Source: Paraburkholderia sprentiae WSM5005
Lineage (GTDB): Bacteria; Pseudomonadota; Gammaproteobacteria; Burkholderiales; Burkholderiaceae
Assembly: GCF_001865575.2 (NCBI RefSeq)
Contig: NZ_CP017561.2
Location: 3,038,001 to 3,102,000, forward strand
DNA length: 64,000 nucleotides
Direction: 5' to 3'
Each line of letters opens with the position of its first letter. Position 1 is the first letter of the stretch. Of the stretch, positions 60,069 through 64,000 are shown piece by piece. The translations under genes and the position numbers were made by a program. Under the pieces are notes generated by a model, which had not been told where the DNA came from, ran no database searches, and saw only the letters and a list, made by a program, of their open reading frames with translations.

Positions 60069-61469
60069 ATGCACCTGGCGACGCGCTGCCCCTTCTGCGA
60101 AACTGTCTTCCGTCTGCAACCGGCGCAGCTTGCGCAGCGCCGCGGCCTCGTGCGATGCGGGCATTGCCAGGAAGTCTTCGACGCGTCGAGCAGTCTGTTC
60201 GACGTCGCCGAAGGCGGCGATTTTTCCACCGCCAAACCGGTTGCCGCCGCGGCGGCGATCGAAGCGCTGTCCGGTGTGCGGCAGCAGCGCCCGGACTTCA
60301 GCAGCGACGCGTGGGACACGTGGGTGCCGGCTTCGCACCCGGTGTCCACTAGCCATTCCAGCAGCACGCTCGACAGCCGTTTGCGCGACCACGCGAGCAG
60401 CGTGCCGCTCGCGCCGCTGCCGCCTGGCGGCAACGAGCACGCACCCATCACATCGGGCACGCCGCACCTACCGACCGAACCGCAGTTGCACGCCGGCGCT
60501 TTCACGGCGCCGCTACCCGCGGACGACGAACCGACGCTGGCCGACGCGCCGCTCGATCCGTTTGCCTATCCGTCCGACGACGCGGTTGACGAACCGCCTG
60601 TCGTCACGCCCACCGCGCCTGCTGCCCCATCGCGAGCCGAAGACGAAGCGCCGCGCGTCTGGCACAAGGTCGAGCGCCCCGGGCCGTCCACGTTCGATGA
60701 ACCGGCGCGGCGCGAACCGGCAAGCCGGCATGGCATGCCGGACAACGAACCGCGCTTCGGATCGGGCGGTGCGGGGCCGGCCGGCTTCGGCGCCGCCGCT
60801 GGCCTGGGTGCTGCGGGTGCTGCGGGTGCTGCGGGTGCTTTCGGCGCCGGCGGTCCCGGCGGTCCTCGCCCGCCGAACGGTCCTTCGCCCGCCGCATCGA
60901 GCGGCGAACCATTTTCGGTCAACCCTCCCGTCAGCGACGGCGCCGATCCGTTCCCGGTCGTGCGAGAAACCCGCCCCGCGGACGCCGGGCGCGTCGGCTG
61001 GATCGTAGCCGGCGTGGTGCTCGCCACCCTGCTCGTCATCGCGCTGCTGGCGCAGCTCGCGTGGTGGCAGCGCGAGACCGTGATGGTCAACCTGCCGCGC
61101 TCGCAACTCCTCTACGCTCAAGCCTGCGCGCACCTCGGCTGCCAGCTGACGCCGCCGCACGACATCGAAGGCTTGCTGGTCGAGCCCTCCGATCTGCGGC
61201 AGATCGACGGTCCGCACAAGCTCGAGCTGAAGATGCCGCTGCACAATCGCCTGAACATCGCGCTCGCCTACCCCGCGATCGAACTCACGCTGCTGGACGA
61301 TCAGAATAACGTCGCCGTGCGGCGCGTGCTGTGGCCGCAGGATTACGTGCCGCCCGGCACCGGAATCGCGTCCGGCCTGCCCGCACACGCGACGCAGACG
61401 ATGATCGTGCATCTGGACACCGGCACTGCGATCGCCTCCAATTTTCGCGTACAGATTTTTTATCCGTAG
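60069..61469 (+). CDS. Zinc-ribbon, DUF3426 membrane protein
   Basis: A 466-residue protein. The N-terminus is an MJ0042-type zinc ribbon with Cys 7, 10, 30 and 33 (CPFCETVFRL; VRCGHCQEVFDAS). A long Pro/Ala/Gly-rich region includes short GAA repeats coded by a 9-bp DNA repeat near 60810-60838. One membrane segment (VGWIVAGVVLATLLVIALLA, near 320) precedes a periplasmic DUF3426 domain. Function unknown; this family commonly follows prmA. ATG 60069 is preferred; a TTG at 60033 with AAGG upstream would add 12 residues. Confidence 0.88.
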   Translation: MHLATRCPFCETVFRLQPAQLAQRRGLVRCGHCQEVFDASSSLFDVAEGGDFSTAKPVAAAAAIEALSGVRQQRPDFSSDAWDTWVPASHPVSTSHSSSTLDSRLRDHASSVPLAPLPPGGNEHAPITSGTPHLPTEPQLHAGAFTAPLPADDEPTLADAPLDPFAYPSDDAVDEPPVVTPTAPAAPSRAEDEAPRVWHKVERPGPSTFDEPARREPASRHGMPDNEPRFGSGGAGPAGFGAAAGLGAAGAAGAAGAFGAGGPGGPRPPNGPSPAASSGEPFSVNPPVSDGADPFPVVRETRPADAGRVGWIVAGVVLATLLVIALLAQLAWWQRETVMVNLPRSQLLYAQACAHLGCQLTPPHDIEGLLVEPSDLRQIDGPHKLELKMPLHNRLNIALAYPAIELTLLDDQNNVAVRRVLWPQDYVPPGTGIASGLPAHATQTMIVHLDTGTAIASNFRVQIFYP

Positions 61470-61480
61470 CGCACCCTCGC

Positions 61481-61502
61481 GCGCCCGCTCGCGAGCGGGC
61501 GC
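61481..61502 (+). terminator. Perfect GC hairpin after the DUF3426 gene
   Basis: GCGCCCGCTC and GAGCGGGCGC are exact complements around two bases, 11 nt beyond the stop codon. No T-run follows (ATCATTG), so it is a weak terminator or an RNA-end protector. Confidence 0.5.
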
Positions 61503-61541
61503 ATCATTGTCTTCACTGACGCCCTTTTCGGAGCACAACAC

Positions 61542-62042
61542 ATGAGTCAAGTCACGCTGGGTGGCAACCCGATCGAAGTAAGCGGCACGTTCCCGTCGGT
61601 CGGCCAGCAGGCGGCCGCCTTCTCCCTGATCGGCAAGGACCTGAAACCGCTGACGCTCGCCGACTTCGCCGGCAAGCGCAAAGTCCTCAACATCGTCCCG
61701 AGCCTCGATACGCCGACCTGCGCGACGTCGACGCGCAAGTTCAACGAAGCGGCCGCGAAGCTGAGCAACACGGCCGTCATCGTCGTCTCGGGCGACCTGC
61801 CGTTCGCGGCGTCGCGCTTCTGCACGACCGAGGGCATCGAGAACGTGGTGACGGCATCGACGTTCCGCGGCCACGAGTTCGCACAGGCGTACGGCGTCGA
61901 CGTGACGAGCGGTCCGCTGACCGGCCTGACCGCGCGCGCGGTCGTCGTGCTCGACGAAAACGACAAGGTCCTGCACGCCGAGCTGGTCGGCGAAATCAAG
62001 AACGAACCGAACTACGACGCAGCGCTCGCCGCGCTGAAGTAA
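61542..62042 (+). CDS. tpx: Thiol peroxidase
   Basis: A 166-residue atypical 2-Cys peroxiredoxin that reduces lipid and hydrogen peroxides in the periplasm or cytoplasm using thioredoxin. The peroxidatic Cys is C60 in [15 protein letters not shown] and the resolving Cys is C94 in [12 protein letters not shown], matching E. coli C61 and C95. GGAG precedes the ATG. GC hairpins lie on both sides of the gene. Confidence 0.97.
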   Translation: MSQVTLGGNPIEVSGTFPSVGQQAAAFSLIGKDLKPLTLADFAGKRKVLNIVPSLDTPTCATSTRKFNEAAAKLSNTAVIVVSGDLPFAASRFCTTEGIENVVTASTFRGHEFAQAYGVDVTSGPLTGLTARAVVVLDENDKVLHAELVGEIKNEPNYDAALAALK

Positions 62043-62059
62043 GCCCTCTCGCACGAACG

Positions 62060-62088
62060 ACGGCGCCGCGTCTCGCGCGGCGCCGTCG
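62060..62088 (+). terminator. Perfect 12-bp GC hairpin after tpx
   Basis: GACGGCGCCGCG (62060-62071) pairs with CGCGGCGCCGTC (62077-62088) around TCTCG, 17 nt after the tpx stop. No T-run follows. The position suits a terminator, but the form is that of a plain GC stem. Confidence 0.5.
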
Positions 62089-62133
62089 CTGCGTCGCGTC
62101 TCTTCCCACCGCTTTCATACAGGAACGCTCGCC

Positions 62134-63072
62134 TTGGCTACGCTCATCTGCGGCTCGCTCGCGTACGACAACATCATGACCTTCGAAGGCCGCTTTCGGG
62201 AGCACATCCTGCCGGAGCAGGTCCACATCCTGAACGTGAGCTTTCTGGTGCCGACCATGCGTCGCGAGTTCGGCGGCTGCGCGGGCAACATCGCCTATGC
62301 GCTGAATCTGCTCGGCGGCGACGCGCGCATCATGGGCGCGATCGGCGCCGTCGACGCGCAGCTCTATCTGGACCGCCTCGCGCAGCTCGGCCTGTCGACG
62401 CAAAACGTGCTCGTCGTGCCCGACACCTACTCGGCGCAGGCGATGATCACGACCGACCTCGAGAACAACCAGATCACCGCGTTCCATCCGGGCGCGATGA
62501 TGCAATCGCATCTGAACCGCGCTGATGAAGTGGCAGGCCTGACCCTCGGCATCGTCGCGCCGGACGGCTACGACGGCATGGTTCAGCACTCCGAACAGCT
62601 TGCCGCCGCGGGTGTTCCGTTCATCTTCGATCCGGGCCAGGGTTTGCCGCTGTTCGACGGCCAGACGCTGCGACGCATCATTGAACTTGCTACCTACGTT
62701 GCGGTCAACGATTACGAAGCCAGGCTGGTGAGCAATAAGACCGGCTGGTCGATCGAACAGATCGCCAGCAAGGTCGACGCGCTGATCATCACGCTCGGCG
62801 AGAAGGGCGCAGAGATCCATCACGGCGGCGGCATCGAAGAGATTCCGGCGGTCACCGCGAAGCAGGTGCTCGACCCCACAGGTTGCGGCGACGCGTTTCG
62901 CGGCGGCCTGCTCTACGGTATCGAGAAGGGCCTCGGCTGGGCCACGACCGGCCGTCTTGCCAGCTTGATGGGCGCACTGAAGATCGAGCATCAAGGCCCG
63001 CAAAACTACGCGCCCAGCCGGGCGGAAATCAACGAGCGGTTCAAGCAGGCCTTCGGATACGACCTGCACTGA
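62134..63072 (+). CDS. PfkB-family nucleoside (adenosine-type) kinase
   Basis: A 312-residue ribokinase/PfkB-family kinase. FGGCAGNIAYALNLLGGDARIMGAIG is the first PfkB signature and DPTGCGDAFRGGLLYGIEKG near 270 the second, with the catalytic Asp. The wording resembles the broad-specificity nucleoside kinase described from Burkholderia thailandensis, so adenosine or related nucleosides are likely substrates. The start codon is TTG at 62134, with AGGAA eight bases upstream; the next ATG (62176) would remove the first beta strand. Confidence 0.87.
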   Translation: MATLICGSLAYDNIMTFEGRFREHILPEQVHILNVSFLVPTMRREFGGCAGNIAYALNLLGGDARIMGAIGAVDAQLYLDRLAQLGLSTQNVLVVPDTYSAQAMITTDLENNQITAFHPGAMMQSHLNRADEVAGLTLGIVAPDGYDGMVQHSEQLAAAGVPFIFDPGQGLPLFDGQTLRRIIELATYVAVNDYEARLVSNKTGWSIEQIASKVDALIITLGEKGAEIHHGGGIEEIPAVTAKQVLDPTGCGDAFRGGLLYGIEKGLGWATTGRLASLMGALKIEHQGPQNYAPSRAEINERFKQAFGYDLH

Positions 63073-63097
63073 TATCGCGTGCTATGGGAGTTTGGGA

Positions 63098-63574
63098 ATG
63101 AGAACAACGCGTCGCCTGATCGTCGCCACTTTGATCGCCGGTTCGCTGGCCATGTCGGGGTGTGCGGTCAACAGCAGCTCTCCGGACGTTTTCACCGCTT
63201 CGCAGGCGCAACGCGAACAGACGGTTCGCATGGGCACGGTGGATAGCGTTCGCGCGGTGCGGATCAGCACGAACAACGGTCAGCCGAGCGGCGTCGGCGC
63301 ACTCGGTGGTGCGGCGCTCGGCGCGCTCGCCGGCAGTACGATCGGCGGCGGACGTGGCTCGATCGCGACGGGTATCGTCGGCGGCATCGGCGGTGCGGTC
63401 GCGGGCAATGCAGTCGAAAACCGCGTCGCGGTGCGCGACGGTATCGAAATCACCGTGCGGCTCGACAACGGCGACATGCGCGCCATCACCCAAACTGCTA
63501 CCGGCGAGATCTTCCGCGCCGGTGATCGCGTGAGGCTGCTGTCGAGCGGCGGCGTCACGCGCGTCACACACTGA
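63098..63574 (+). CDS. Glycine-zipper outer-membrane lipoprotein, SlyB-like
   Basis: A 158-residue lipoprotein. The lipobox MSGC places the lipidated Cys at residue 22. A glycine-zipper stretch follows (GALGGAALGALAGSTIGGG... GIVGGIGGAVAGNAVENRV), then a small beta domain (GIEITVRLDNGDMRAI). This is the layout of SlyB/Pcp (17-kDa antigen) proteins of the outer membrane, of uncertain role, sometimes linked to envelope stress. ATG 63098 with GGGAG upstream; an in-frame TTG at 63092 is less likely. Confidence 0.88.
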   Translation: MRTTRRLIVATLIAGSLAMSGCAVNSSSPDVFTASQAQREQTVRMGTVDSVRAVRISTNNGQPSGVGALGGAALGALAGSTIGGGRGSIATGIVGGIGGAVAGNAVENRVAVRDGIEITVRLDNGDMRAITQTATGEIFRAGDRVRLLSSGGVTRVTH

Positions 63575-63681
63575 GCGCAGTTGTTCCCTCGCGCGGCCGC
63601 GCATAGATCAGCGCCGCGACGACTTTACACGCATGCGCCCTCGCGGGTTCATGCGTGTTTTTACTTGTTGGGGCGACGCGC

Positions 63682-63735
63682 AAAAAAAAGCCCGCCACCG
63701 GCACTCCGGTAACGGGACACTGACCGGGTGGCGCT
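63682..63735 (-). terminator. Terminator of the histone-like gene
   Basis: On the minus strand CGCCACCCGG pairs with CCGGTGGCG across a 22-nt loop and runs into GGC plus eight T residues. It lies about 68 nt beyond the stop codon of the gene at 63802. Confidence 0.8.
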
Positions 63736-63764
63736 CGCACCAACTCGAGCACGACCCGGTCACC

Positions 63765-63786
63765 CGACACATCGTGCGATGTGTCG
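63765..63786. repeat. Perfect inverted repeat beside the histone-like gene
   Basis: CGACACATCG (63765-63774) and CGATGTGTCG (63777-63786) are exact complements around TG. It lies 15 nt after the stop codon of the histone-like gene and ahead of its terminator. It may be an RNA hairpin in the 3' UTR or a protein-binding palindrome. Confidence 0.7.
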
Positions 63787-63801
63787 AATTACTGCTACTG
63801 C

Positions 63802-64000
63802 TTACGGACGGCTGCCCGTCGGGAACGGCCATGCCGCTGCCGGGTTCAGCGCGGTCTTCACAGTCGCCGCCGGTGCGCTCGAGACAGCAGGCGCAGCGGG
63901 AGCAGGGGCGGCCTTCTTGGCAACAGCCTTCTTCGCAGGGGCAGCCTTCTTCGCAGGCGCAGCGGCCTTCTTCGCGGCAGCCTTCTTGGCAGGTGCAGCC
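63802..64000 (-). CDS. Histone H1-like Lys/Ala-rich protein, 3' part only
   Basis: The gene runs off the right end; 65 codons plus the TAA stop (63802-63804) are visible. The protein is built of PAKKAAAKKAAA-type repeats, then turns Ala/Pro-rich and ends NPAAAWPFPTGSRP. Such Lys-Ala-Pro repeats are typical of bacterial histone H1-like, DNA-compacting proteins found in Burkholderia. The N-terminus is outside the window, so an N-terminal DNA-binding domain cannot be judged. Confidence 0.8.
   Translation of the reverse strand, partial: AAPAKKAAAKKAAAPAKKAAPAKKAVAKKAAPAPAAPAVSSAPAATVKTALNPAAAWPFPTGSRP

Overview
The window looks like chromosome 1 of a high-GC betaproteobacterium of the Burkholderiaceae, most likely Burkholderia or Paraburkholderia. 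This rests on the protein families, the tight housekeeping gene order (holA-lptE-leuS, bamE divergent from fur, aroQ-accB-accC-prmA), an Entner-Doudoroff cluster with HexR, and Ala/Pro/Lys-rich low-complexity tails. The assignment comes from recognising sequences by eye, not from a database search. I saw no rRNA or tRNA gene, CRISPR array, insertion sequence, prophage or origin.

Layout, left to right. 166-2569: glutamate dehydrogenase and a LysR regulator. 2733-4121: purB. 4218-10118: gluconate use, with gntP-gntK, then edd-eda facing away from hexR; two near-identical HexR-type operators lie between edd and hexR. 10150-18872: hemJ, proA, holA, lptE, leuS, exbD, exbB and dapB, all on the minus strand. 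19211-20643: bamE and fur, divergent. 20742-24672: ureide breakdown (allA, allantoicase), a DctA carrier and a divergent FadR-type GntR regulator with repeated GGTC-N-GACC operators. 24743-27885: gapA and transketolase. 28092-30335: speE, a VOC protein and rsmE.

30468-31458: a secreted RNase Sa-type ribonuclease with a barstar-family inhibitor, a likely toxin and immunity pair. 31603-31820: a gene-free stretch with a stack of hairpins and a strong terminator, a candidate small RNA. 31879-37065: maeB, then thiL-pgpA-pncC and a cupin. 37081-37155: five exact copies of a 15-bp repeat at the 3' end of pyrF. 38124-48714: a ten-gene minus-strand sugar cluster (IclR regulator, dgoK, dgoA, SDR, araFGH-type importer, a second SDR, lactonase, mutarotase) that reads as oxidative galactose/arabinose catabolism, but the sugar-acid dehydratase is missing.

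49034-55007: mtgA, aroE, an RNase II-family enzyme with an acidic tail, yqiA and mpl. 55194-61469: an unrecognised protein, a TlpA-like thioredoxin, aroQ, accB, accC, prmA and a zinc-ribbon DUF3426 membrane protein. 61542-64000: tpx, a PfkB-family nucleoside kinase, a glycine-zipper lipoprotein and the 3' end of a histone H1-like gene.

Central carbon flow is the main theme: gluconate and hexoses enter through GntP/GntK and Edd/Eda under HexR, pentoses and galactose through the ara/dgo cluster, and the products meet GapA, transketolase and malic enzyme. Most of the window is ordinary core genome. The places most worth a second look are the RNase/barstar pair, the adjacent candidate RNA, the His-rich tail of Edd, the operator sets, the 15-bp repeat and the protein at 55194.
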